A DNA stretch of 5,916 bases, taken from positions 1-5,916 of the forward strand of contig JADFCT010000232.1 of the NCBI GenBank assembly GCA_017161665.1, written 5' to 3'. The notes beneath the pieces are model-generated. The model did no database searches and was not told the origin of the DNA. It was given only the letters and a program-made list of their open reading frames with translations. Source of the stretch: Candidatus Sumerlaeota bacterium. GTDB lineage: Bacteria; Sumerlaeota; Sumerlaeia; JADFCT01. Positions 1 through 5,913 of the stretch are shown in pieces. The translations under genes and the position numbers were made by a program. Position 1 is the first letter of the stretch, and each line of letters begins with the position of its first letter.

Positions 1-1075
1 TGGATGGATCGGGCTTTTCGAAGGCCTTCCGCCGCGACGCCGGAAAAAGGCGCGGCGGTCCCGACCAGCCGCCACACTGTATAACGCCCTTGTCGCCAAT
101 AAACAGAATTCCATTATCGGGCAGTGTAAAGCCAGGATCCAGTTCCTGTGGCGGCTCGGGCATCTTGCCGCCGTCATACCACTTCATCGTAACAGCCGGA
201 CGATCACCACGCGCGGCAAAATAATAGGTGATGATTTGCCAGGCGGGATACGTTTCCGCGGGCAAACCGGAAATCTCCGCTTCCGCCGCAACCGGCGCCT
301 CCAGGTCCAGGGCGTAGAAGGCTGGGTCCAGGTTATGGACCGCCATGTCGCCCATGGCGCCAGTGCCAAAATCAAACCAGCCTCGCCAGGCCCGTGGATG
401 GTAGACCGTGTGATACGGTCGTGGCGGCGCGCAACCCAGCCACAAGTCCCAGTCCAAGGTCTCGGGGACAGGCAGACCCTGCGCCGGTCGTTCGACGGGC
501 TGCTTCCAATAGGCCCCGGGCCGATCGCTCCACCCGTGAATTTCCCGAACCGCGCCAATGGCTCCAGCCTGGATAAATTCGCGCGTCTGCCGGATGCCTT
601 CGCCGGCATGGCCGTTGTTCCCCATTTGCGTGACCCGTCCCGTTTCCTTTGCGACTCGCGTCATGAGCCGGGCTTCCTCAATCGAATGGGCCATGGGTTT
701 TTCGACATACACGTCTTTGCCGGCTTGCATGGCGGCCACAGCGATGGGGGCGTGCATGTGATCGGGAGTCGCCACCATAACCGCATCGATATGTTTGCAT
801 TTGTCCAACAGGATGCGATAATCCTTAAATCGTTCGGCTTGGGCAAACTTATTGAAAGTGCCCTCCGCCTTTTTCCAATCCACATCGCACAGGGCCACAA
901 TATTTTCACTCCGCATATCGTTCAGAACACCGCCGCCCTGACCCCCAATCCCCACACCCGCAATATTCAAACGTTCACTGGGGGGCGTCTGCCCCTGGCC
1001 CAGCACATGACGCGGCACAATAGAGAATGCGCCCCCGACCGCAGCAGCTGATTTTATAAACGTCCTTCGCTTCAT
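1..1075 (-). CDS. Gfo/Idh/MocA-family oxidoreductase with Tat signal (C-terminus cut off by window edge)
   Basis: Reading the minus strand from the ATG at 1075 gives 358 codons with no stop before the left edge. Family members of this type are usually about 430-460 aa, so roughly the last fifth is missing. Residues 2-8 read KRRTFIK, a twin-arginine signal, followed by a small hydrophobic stretch ending near HVLG (23-26), which suggests export as a folded, cofactor-loaded protein. A Rossmann NAD(P)-binding motif, GVGIGGQG, lies at about 40-47. ALCDVD (61-66), VATPDH (101-106) and the family hallmark EKP (125-127) follow. The C-terminal substrate domain shows GWSDRPGAYW (181-190), LDWDLWLG (207-214), RGWFDFGTGAMGDMAVHNLD (231-250) and a second G-rich segment near 322-336. 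An AGGAGA ribosome site (1086-1081) sits 5 nt before the ATG. The family covers NAD(P)-dependent sugar and cyclitol oxidoreductases and the related GH109 glycosidases. The substrate cannot be read from the sequence. Family assignment is strong; export and PVC origin are inferred. Confidence 0.93.
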   Translation of the reverse strand, partial: MKRRTFIKSAAAVGGAFSIVPRHVLGQGQTPPSERLNIAGVGIGGQGGGVLNDMRSENIVALCDVDWKKAEGTFNKFAQAERFKDYRILLDKCKHIDAVMVATPDHMHAPIAVAAMQAGKDVYVEKPMAHSIEEARLMTRVAKETGRVTQMGNNGHAGEGIRQTREFIQAGAIGAVREIHGWSDRPGAYWKQPVERPAQGLPVPETLDWDLWLGCAPPRPYHTVYHPRAWRGWFDFGTGAMGDMAVHNLDPAFYALDLEAPVAAEAEISGLPAETYPAWQIITYYFAARGDRPAVTMKWYDGGKMPEPPQELDPGFTLPDNGILFIGDKGVIQCGGWSGPPRLFPASRRKAFEKPDPS

Positions 1076-1175
1076 CTGAGTCTCCTGACGGGATTTGGCT
1101 GATTCACATCATAAGGCTGGTGGGATGATACGGAACAGGAGAATCGCTAGTCAACCACTGGATGACTTGTCGATT

Positions 1176-1202
1176 CATACATTTGTACATACATACATTA
1201 TA
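1176..1202 (-). promoter_or_regulatory. Candidate promoter and operator for the oxidoreductase: TATAAT box plus CATACAT repeats
   Basis: On the minus strand, 1202-1197 reads TATAAT, a perfect sigma-70-type -10 box facing the oxidoreductase and leaving a leader of roughly 115 nt. No convincing -35 hexamer lies 16-18 bp upstream, so a promoter of this kind would need an activator or another sigma specificity. Immediately downstream of the box, around the predicted transcription start, the plus strand carries CATACAT at 1176-1182, 1188-1194 and 1192-1198 (the last two overlapping), with a TGTACA palindrome at 1184-1189 between them. The first two copies are 12 bp apart, close to one helical turn. 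That would suit a repressor site, but a simple tetranucleotide run is also possible. Activity is inferred from base pattern only. Confidence 0.4.
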
Positions 1203-1221
1203 CCGGCTCGGCAAAGAATCC

Positions 1222-1250
1222 TTGCGTCCGGCCCATATGGCCCCCATGAT
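1222..1250 (+). promoter_or_regulatory. Weak candidate promoter for the propeller lipoprotein
   Basis: TTGCGT at 1222-1227 and CATGAT at 1245-1250 are separated by 17 bp. They match the sigma-70 consensus at 3 of 6 and 4 of 6 positions. Transcription would begin near 1257, just before the inverted repeat at 1265-1283. The 8-bp palindrome CCATATGG (1233-1240) lies in the spacer. Matches of this quality are common by chance, so this is only the best option between the two divergent genes. Confidence 0.22.
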
Positions 1251-1264
1251 TCGCAAGGACAGTC

Positions 1265-1283
1265 CGACGTCCCCATGACGTCG
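1265..1283. promoter_or_regulatory. Perfect 7-bp inverted repeat upstream of the propeller gene
   Basis: CGACGTC at 1265-1271 and GACGTCG at 1277-1283 are exact reverse complements separated by CCCAT. Each arm itself contains the palindrome GACGTC. The element ends 49 nt before the start codon at 1333. It could be a dimeric repressor operator, with arm centres 11-12 bp apart, or a GC-rich hairpin in the 5' leader. No T-run follows it, so an intrinsic terminator is unlikely. The symmetry is seen directly; the role is not known. Confidence 0.4.
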
Positions 1284-1332
1284 CCGCATTCAAAGCATCC
1301 CTAATCCGATTGGATCCGAAGGAAATTTCCCC

Positions 1333-2352
1333 ATGCAATCCCAAGCACACCGATTCAAAAACAGGATAATCGCCCCGATGGGCATATTTGCGTCCCTGGT
1401 CTTCATCAGTTCATGCGGCGTCTTTTGTGAGCGGACCTCCATTGACGCGACCCCTTTTGTCGGGGAAGCCGCCCAGTCGCAAACCCTCCCAATGCAGGTT
1501 GGCCGAGGGCATCATTTTATTTGTACGGACTACAGTGGTCAAAAGGTCTTTGAGGTTCAGCCGGATGGCTCGTCCGAATTCATCGCCAACGCTCCGAACA
1601 GCAATGACATCTGGGCCCTGCCTGACGGAAATCTTCTCTTCACGACCGGTCGAGGCGTTCGCGAAATGGACACGGACCGAAATGTCGTTTTTGAATATGA
1701 ATCCGACCATGAAATTTACGCCTGTCAACGTCTGGCCAACGGCGACACGTTCATCGCCGAATGTGACTCGGGACGCCTTCTTGAGGTCAACCGGCAGGGC
1801 GACATCGTCAAAGAGGTCCGCCTCCTGCCGGAAGGGGAATCGGGAGGACACGGGTTTATGCGGAATGCCCGAAAACTCGATAACGGCCATTATTTGGTGG
1901 CCCACTACGGCCCGGCCGTGGTTCGCGAATACGACCCAGCCGGCAAACAAATTCGCGAGATCCCCGCGCCGGGTGGTGTGCACAGCGTGGCGCGTCTGAA
2001 GAACGGCAATACCCTCATCGCCATCACCGACCAGAAAGTGAACGGCAAGGCCGATCCCAGGATGATTGAAGTGGATCCGGACGGCACGATCGTCTGGCAA
2101 GTGAGCAATGCGGACCTGCCCGGCGCGCCGTTGCGTTTTCTCACGGGCTTTCACCGCCTGCCCAACGGCAACACGGTCATGACCAATTGGGTCGGCCACG
2201 GCCACATCGGAAAAGCCCCGCACATTATTGAGGTCACGCCGGACAAGCGAATCGTCTGGCTTTTTCAGGATCACCAGACCATGAAAACCATCTCCAGCAT
2301 TCAGGTTCTCGATGTTCCCGGAGACCCCATCAACGGTGAGATAATCCATTGA
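1333..2352 (+). CDS. Predicted six-repeat beta-propeller lipoprotein of unknown function
   Basis: This 339-aa protein starts with a basic n-region (R7, K9, R11), a hydrophobic core (about 12-25) and ISSC at 25-28, which fits a lipobox with C28 as the lipidated residue. The next in-frame ATG (residue 16) would remove the basic n-region, and AAGGA at 1319-1323 lies 9 nt before the chosen ATG, so this start is preferred. The mature part is repetitive. Six turn motifs of the form hhEhxPxG occur at 72-79, 109-116, 149-156, 197-204, 244-251 and 298-305, each with a conserved Glu (74, 111, 151, 199, 246, 300). Between them, strands begin with LPDGN, LANGD, LDNGH, LKNGN and LPNGN (96, 134, 182, 222, 276). 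This is the pattern of PQQ-like or arylsulfotransferase-type propellers. No sulfotransferase active site can be assigned. It probably sits on the cell envelope and binds a ligand or partner. It is divergent from the oxidoreductase, so a shared carbohydrate role is possible but unproven. Confidence 0.88.
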   Translation: MQSQAHRFKNRIIAPMGIFASLVFISSCGVFCERTSIDATPFVGEAAQSQTLPMQVGRGHHFICTDYSGQKVFEVQPDGSSEFIANAPNSNDIWALPDGNLLFTTGRGVREMDTDRNVVFEYESDHEIYACQRLANGDTFIAECDSGRLLEVNRQGDIVKEVRLLPEGESGGHGFMRNARKLDNGHYLVAHYGPAVVREYDPAGKQIREIPAPGGVHSVARLKNGNTLIAITDQKVNGKADPRMIEVDPDGTIVWQVSNADLPGAPLRFLTGFHRLPNGNTVMTNWVGHGHIGKAPHIIEVTPDKRIVWLFQDHQTMKTISSIQVLDVPGDPINGEIIH

Positions 2353-2371
2353 GTCGAAGATGAGGGAATGA

Positions 2372-2395
2372 TCGTCTCTTTCGGTGAAGAGACGA
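2372..2395. terminator. Stem-loop between convergent genes, possible bidirectional transcription end
   Basis: TCGTCTCTT (2372-2380) and AAGAGACGA (2387-2395) form a perfect 9-bp stem around the 6-nt loop TCGGTG. It starts 19 nt after the stop of the propeller gene and lies 65 nt beyond the stop of uvrA, in the only spacer between the two converging genes. No T-tract follows on either strand, so it is not a textbook intrinsic terminator. It may act as a 3'-end stabilising hairpin or as part of a factor-assisted terminator. The pairing is certain; the function is inferred from position. Confidence 0.5.
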
Positions 2396-2459
2396 CGGAC
2401 ATACCATTGAAAGGATTCCGTCCCGCGGATTGAACCGGCGACGGGAATCGGACAGCGCC

Positions 2460-5294
2460 TCAGCGTTTCCAATACGCGCGCAGGCACGCAGCGGTATGAG
2501 AATGTTTGTTTTGGATCAGGTCAGCCACGGTCCCCTCGAAAACAATCCGTCCGCCTTCGTCACCGCCTTCCGGCCCCAGGTCAATGACATGATCGGCGCG
2601 GATGATGAAGTCCAAATTATGTTCGACCACAATCGCTCCCGCCCCTTCATCAATCAGTCGTTCCAAGGCATGTAACAAAACGTCAATATCGCTGGGGTGT
2701 AAGCCTGTGGTCGGTTCGTCAAATATCAGCAGCGTCTTTTCGCGAATCCGCTTTCCTGCCAGAACCCCCGCCAATTTCAACCGCTGCGCCTCGCCGCCGC
2801 TGAGCGTCGAGGAGTTCTGTCCCAATCGCAAATACCCCAGTCCCACATCGTGCAAAGGCTGCAAGGCGCGGACAATTTTCGGATGCTCCGCAAAAAAAGT
2901 CGCCGCGCCATCCACGGTCATGGCCAGAACATCGGCAATGGACCGACCGCGATAATCGACCGCCAGCGTCCGTGGCAGGAAACGCTTCCCCTGACAAGCG
3001 TCACACGTCATCTCCACATCCGCCAGGAAATGCATATCCACTTCCACCGTGCCGATGCCGTTACAGACCGGGCAGCGCCCCTCTTTTGAATTGAACGAAA
3101 AATGACTGGGCGTCATCTTCCGTCCCCGACCGGCGACGGCCGCTGCTTCCGCAAACAGTTTTCGAATCGGATCATACGCCTTGACATACGTAACGGGATT
3201 GGAACGAGCGGATCGTCCCAACGGCGTCTGATCAACCAACAGAATATCGCCCACCCCATCGAGTCCCTCAATGCGGTCATGCGCGCCAACGTCCACTGTC
3301 GCATTCCCCTGTCGGCGCGCATAGGCGCCGTAAAGGATCGACTTTAACAAAGATGACTTGCCCGACCCGGATACGCCGGTCAAACAACAGAGCGTCCCCA
3401 GGGGAAAGGCCACATCGATATTAGCCAGATTATTCTCCCGCGCGCCGATCACTCGGATCCATCCCTTTGCCGAACGCGATGGACGCGCGGGAATCATCGC
3501 CTCTTCCCCGTGGCCCTTGGCTGAGCGCGCCTTCGCAGAAAATACGCGGCGCTTCCGCAAGAAATCCCCCGTCAATGAATCCTTCTCCTTCATGATCCCC
3601 TGAGCCGTCCCCGAATAAACCAACGTCCCCCCGTGTTCTCCAGCCCCCGGTCCCAAATCAATCATGTAGTCCGCTCCCTCCATCACCAGTGGATCATGCT
3701 CTACCACTACCACCGTATTGCCCACATGCTTGAGCCGTTGCAACACCTTCAACAACCGCGTCGTATCCCGGCCATGCAATCCCACGGTCGGTTCGTCCAA
3801 CACATAAAGCGTTCCCGTCAGGTCACTGCCCAGCGCTGTGGCGAGATTGATGCGCTGAGACTCCCCGCCGCTCAGGGTTCGCGTCTGACGGGACGAGGTT
3901 AAATACCCCAGGCCGACTTCATTCAAATAAATCAGGCGACTTTTTAATTCCCGAAGCGCCAGATCCACGGTTTCCCGTTCGCGTGGATTCAGTTTCAGAC
4001 TATCAATCACCGGAGCCAGATCCCGGATTGGCATATTTAGAAGTTCCGTAATCCCATATCCGCCCACTCGCGCCCAGCGCCCCGGCTCACGAAGTCGCGT
4101 CCCCAAACAGTCCCCGCACGGAATATAGGCGCGATACCGCGCCAGCATGACCCGATTTTGAATCTTGTACTTTTTGCGTTCCAGATAATCGAAGAAACCC
4201 GCCACGCCCCAGAATTTCTGGTACCCTTGGAGCACCCAGTCCCGATACGGGGACTCCAGCTCGCGAAACGGTGTATCCCACGGAAACGCCTGATCTCCCA
4301 ACACTTCCCGAAACCAGTCGTACATTTCGCGATTTGAGGGGGAGTTCCAAGGGTGAATCGCCCCCTCGGCCATCGAACGCTCCGGATTGGGTATCACCTT
4401 ATCCCAATCAATCCCCATGACGCGGCCAAATCCCTGACATGTGGGACAAGCCCCCATGGGACTGTAAAACGAAAACTGCGATGGCGACGGTGGCTCGAAC
4501 ACGCGCCCGCATTGCCCACAAGCCAGATCTCGGGAAAAACGATGAACGGCTCCATTAGACTCATGCGCCGCAGCGCGCCCATGGCCCAATGCAAAGGCCA
4601 CTTCCAGAGCCTCTGTCAAGCGCCCGCCTTGCGGTGGATCCACTGTCAGGCGATCCGTCACGACTTCCAGCGTCTCTGCTTTGACCAGATCTTTTCCGGT
4701 CAGAAACTCCAGATTTTCGGTCGACCCATTGAGCCAGGCCCTCCCCCAGCCCTGACTCAACCAGTGAGCCTTCAAGGTCTCCGCGGCCTTGGCTGACCAC
4801 TTGGGTGGCCGATCCACAGGCGCTGTGATGATCACCCGCATGGATGCATCCGAGAGTGACACCAAAAGATTCGTTGCGCTTTCCGGACTGAAAGCCTGGG
4901 CCTCGCACTGGCAATCGGGACAGAAAACCCGTCCGATGCGCCCAAAAATCAGGGATAAGAAATCATGGATTTCAGTCGCCGTCCCCACGGTCGAGCGCGC
5001 GTTGCGAACCGTGTTTTTCTGTTCCAGCGCAATAGCCGGTAAAACATTTTCGATCCCGTCCACATCCGGTCGTGGCATTTGTTGAATGAACTGTCGGGCA
5101 TAGGTGGACATGGACTCCACGAAACGCCTCTGGCCTTCGGCAAACAACGTGTCGAAGGCCAGAGAGGATTTGCCGGAACCCGAGGGGCCGGTCACCACCG
5201 TCAGTTGGCCCATCGGTATGCGCACATCAATACTTTTCAGGTTATGGGTCCGCGCGCCGCGGACCACCAGATCGTTCGTCTTGCAGCGTGACAT
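2460..5294 (-). CDS. uvrA: Excinuclease ABC subunit A (UvrA), DNA damage-recognition ATPase
   Basis: UvrA dimers scan DNA for bulky lesions and load UvrB in nucleotide excision repair in the cytoplasm. The 944-aa length matches the family norm (about 940). The first ATPase half has Walker A GPSGSGKSS (36-44), Q92, signature LSGGESQRI (474-482) and Walker B VLDEP with D500/E501. The second has GVSGSGKSS (640-648), Q689, LSGGEAQRL (831-839) and IFDEP with D859/E860. Zinc modules are C259/C262 with C283/C286 and C741/C744 with C764/C767; the latter has the 19-residue spacing of the E. coli damage-contacting finger. C125/C128 and C393/C396 may form a further zinc site. The UvrB-binding insertion (about 131-250) is present, so this is not the shortened UvrA2 type. 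A basic linker (about 580-612) joins the halves. GGAGGA (5311-5306) lies 11 nt before the ATG, slightly far. The N-terminus aligns with E. coli UvrA with about five extra residues, so the start is credible. No LexA-type box was recognised upstream. Confidence 0.97.
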   Translation of the reverse strand: MSRCKTNDLVVRGARTHNLKSIDVRIPMGQLTVVTGPSGSGKSSLAFDTLFAEGQRRFVESMSTYARQFIQQMPRPDVDGIENVLPAIALEQKNTVRNARSTVGTATEIHDFLSLIFGRIGRVFCPDCQCEAQAFSPESATNLLVSLSDASMRVIITAPVDRPPKWSAKAAETLKAHWLSQGWGRAWLNGSTENLEFLTGKDLVKAETLEVVTDRLTVDPPQGGRLTEALEVAFALGHGRAAAHESNGAVHRFSRDLACGQCGRVFEPPSPSQFSFYSPMGACPTCQGFGRVMGIDWDKVIPNPERSMAEGAIHPWNSPSNREMYDWFREVLGDQAFPWDTPFRELESPYRDWVLQGYQKFWGVAGFFDYLERKKYKIQNRVMLARYRAYIPCGDCLGTRLREPGRWARVGGYGITELLNMPIRDLAPVIDSLKLNPRERETVDLALRELKSRLIYLNEVGLGYLTSSRQTRTLSGGESQRINLATALGSDLTGTLYVLDEPTVGLHGRDTTRLLKVLQRLKHVGNTVVVVEHDPLVMEGADYMIDLGPGAGEHGGTLVYSGTAQGIMKEKDSLTGDFLRKRRVFSAKARSAKGHGEEAMIPARPSRSAKGWIRVIGARENNLANIDVAFPLGTLCCLTGVSGSGKSSLLKSILYGAYARRQGNATVDVGAHDRIEGLDGVGDILLVDQTPLGRSARSNPVTYVKAYDPIRKLFAEAAAVAGRGRKMTPSHFSFNSKEGRCPVCNGIGTVEVDMHFLADVEMTCDACQGKRFLPRTLAVDYRGRSIADVLAMTVDGAATFFAEHPKIVRALQPLHDVGLGYLRLGQNSSTLSGGEAQRLKLAGVLAGKRIREKTLLIFDEPTTGLHPSDIDVLLHALERLIDEGAGAIVVEHNLDFIIRADHVIDLGPEGGDEGGRIVFEGTVADLIQNKHSHTAACLRAYWKR

Positions 5295-5710
5295 TCAAGC
5301 AACTTTCCTCCCCCATCCTGCGCAGACGGGCGCAAATGAAGGCGCGGCAAAAGCAGTGTGTGTTCCACAAATCCCATCGAATCTGAAAGGGTTTCACGTC
5401 CAAAGACTCAACGTCAACCGGCGACGGCGCCATCACGATTTAGCAGAACACCAACGGTATCGGCCTGCATTTCTTTGGTTCAAAAAGCGTACCCCACTCG
5501 ACTTTCCCAGGCAAGCGCGCTTCCTCCGATCGATTCCGATCCAGCGAAACGACTCGGCCATTCCCGAGAATCACGGTTTAATCTCCCCCCCTCGGCCATC
5601 GAAAAAAGGTCCCTCCTTAAAAAGTTCCCTAAAGAGTTTGTCATGAGCGGCCTCCGGCGCTCTCAACAAATGATGAAAAGGGCGTCGGGGCGCGATGGCT
5701 TCTTTTTCTA
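5295..5710. other. Intergenic stretch upstream of uvrA with no convincing gene
   Basis: This region of about 416 bases should contain the uvrA promoter. TTGACG occurs on the minus strand at 5417-5412, but nothing resembling a -10 box follows at the right distance, so no promoter is called. A 5-bp hairpin, CTCGG/CCGAG, lies at 5553-5568. On the minus strand a 39-codon frame (5599 to 5480) is preceded by AAGGAGG at 5618-5612 but resembles nothing I recognise. Open frames crossing from here into uvrA on the plus strand are antisense to uvrA. No tRNA or rRNA signature is visible. Confidence 0.6.
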
Positions 5711-5750
5711 ACGCCAAGGCGCAAAGGCGCGATGACGCAAAGCACGCGGG
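5711..5750. repeat. Degenerate 8-bp tandem repeat (consensus RCGCAAAG)
   Basis: Successive octamers read acgccaag, gcgcaaag, gcgcgatg, acgcaaag and cacgcggg, the last one weak. The CGC core keeps exact 8-bp register over the first four units, and the GC-rich tail to about 5760 decays away from the consensus. It is preceded by a T-rich stretch (5701-5708). Similar runs of degenerate CGCAAAG octamers turn up, from general familiarity, in intergenic DNA of many environmental bacteria, planctomycetes among them. Translations across it are low-complexity artefacts, so I treat it as non-coding. Its role is unknown. Confidence 0.65.
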
Positions 5751-5798
5751 GGCGCGGCGCTGATACCCTATAAGGCCCGCGTCCCAGAAGCCAAACAT

Positions 5799-5818
5799 CC
5801 GCCAAGCCCCGAAGGCGG
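5799..5818. repeat. Small GC-rich inverted repeat
   Basis: CCGCC (5799-5803) and GGCGG (5814-5818) pair across a 10-nt loop, aagccccgaa. It lies between the octamer array and the longer CCCAGGG hairpin, and may be one arm of a composite intergenic element. On its own, a 5-bp stem in GC-rich DNA is weak evidence. Confidence 0.35.
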
Positions 5819-5831
5819 CGGCACATAATAG

Positions 5832-5869
5832 CCCAGGGTGGAGCGACCGATAGGGAGCGGAGCCCTGGG
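5832..5869. repeat. REP-like hairpin with CCCAGGG / CCCTGGG arms
   Basis: CCCAGGG at 5832-5838 and CCCTGGG at 5863-5869 are exact reverse complements, with G-T closing pairs on both sides. The 24-nt interior holds two direct copies of GGAGCG (5840-5845 and 5854-5859). The arrangement resembles dispersed palindromic repeats in planctomycete and related genomes, often wrongly called as short proteins. That resemblance is from memory. The pairing and the direct repeats are seen here. Only one copy lies in the window, so dispersal cannot be shown. Confidence 0.5.
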
Positions 5870-5895
5870 TAAGGTGAATAGAAACTGAGGCGCCG

Positions 5896-5913
5896 GCGCG
5901 CTTTTTGCCGCGC
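5896..5913. repeat. GC-rich inverted repeat at the right edge
   Basis: GCGCG (5896-5900) and CGCGC (5909-5913) can pair around the 8-nt loop ctttttgc. The T-run sits inside the loop rather than after the stem, so this is not a plus-strand terminator. It may continue past the window edge, and in such GC-rich sequence the pairing could be chance. Confidence 0.25.

Noticed and set aside
236..1051. A 271-codon open frame on the plus strand opposite the oxidoreductase
   Set aside because: The opposite strand encodes the full set of Gfo/Idh/MocA motifs; this frame is its antisense shadow and has no family features.
2410..2450. tRNA-like 3' end, with a GGTTCAATCC motif on the minus strand
   Set aside because: The flanking bases do not form a 5-bp T-stem, and no acceptor or anticodon arm is found.
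1411..2487. A 358-codon open frame on the minus strand across the propeller gene and the end of uvrA
   Set aside because: It is antisense to a gene with a lipobox, ribosome site and six protein repeats. Its translation shows no recognisable domain and it runs into the uvrA 3' end.
5355..5372. Possible SOS (LexA) box near TGTTCCACA upstream of uvrA
   Set aside because: The second half-site is missing for the LexA consensus types I know, so damage-inducible control cannot be claimed.
5389..5417. TTGACG as a -35 for uvrA
   Set aside because: The position 17 bp downstream reads AAACCC on the minus strand, which does not resemble a -10 box; other spacings are no better.
2434..5427. The 11-mer ACCGGCGACGG at 2434, 3129 and 5417
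   Set aside because: A few 11-nt matches are expected by chance in a window this size, and the three contexts (spacer, uvrA, upstream) have nothing in common.
5606..5618. Terminator-like AAGG/CCTT stem followed by T-run on the minus strand
   Set aside because: A 4-bp stem with a 5-nt loop is too weak, and no upstream gene on that strand is visible to terminate.
5104..5646. A 180-codon open frame on the plus strand over the uvrA start and upstream spacer
   Set aside because: About a third of it is antisense to the conserved UvrA N-terminus including Walker A, and the rest is compositionally plain with no motif.
5571..5798. Short minus-strand open frames across the octamer array
   Set aside because: Much of the translation comes from the tandem repeat and is low complexity. 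Such frames over intergenic repeats are common false calls.
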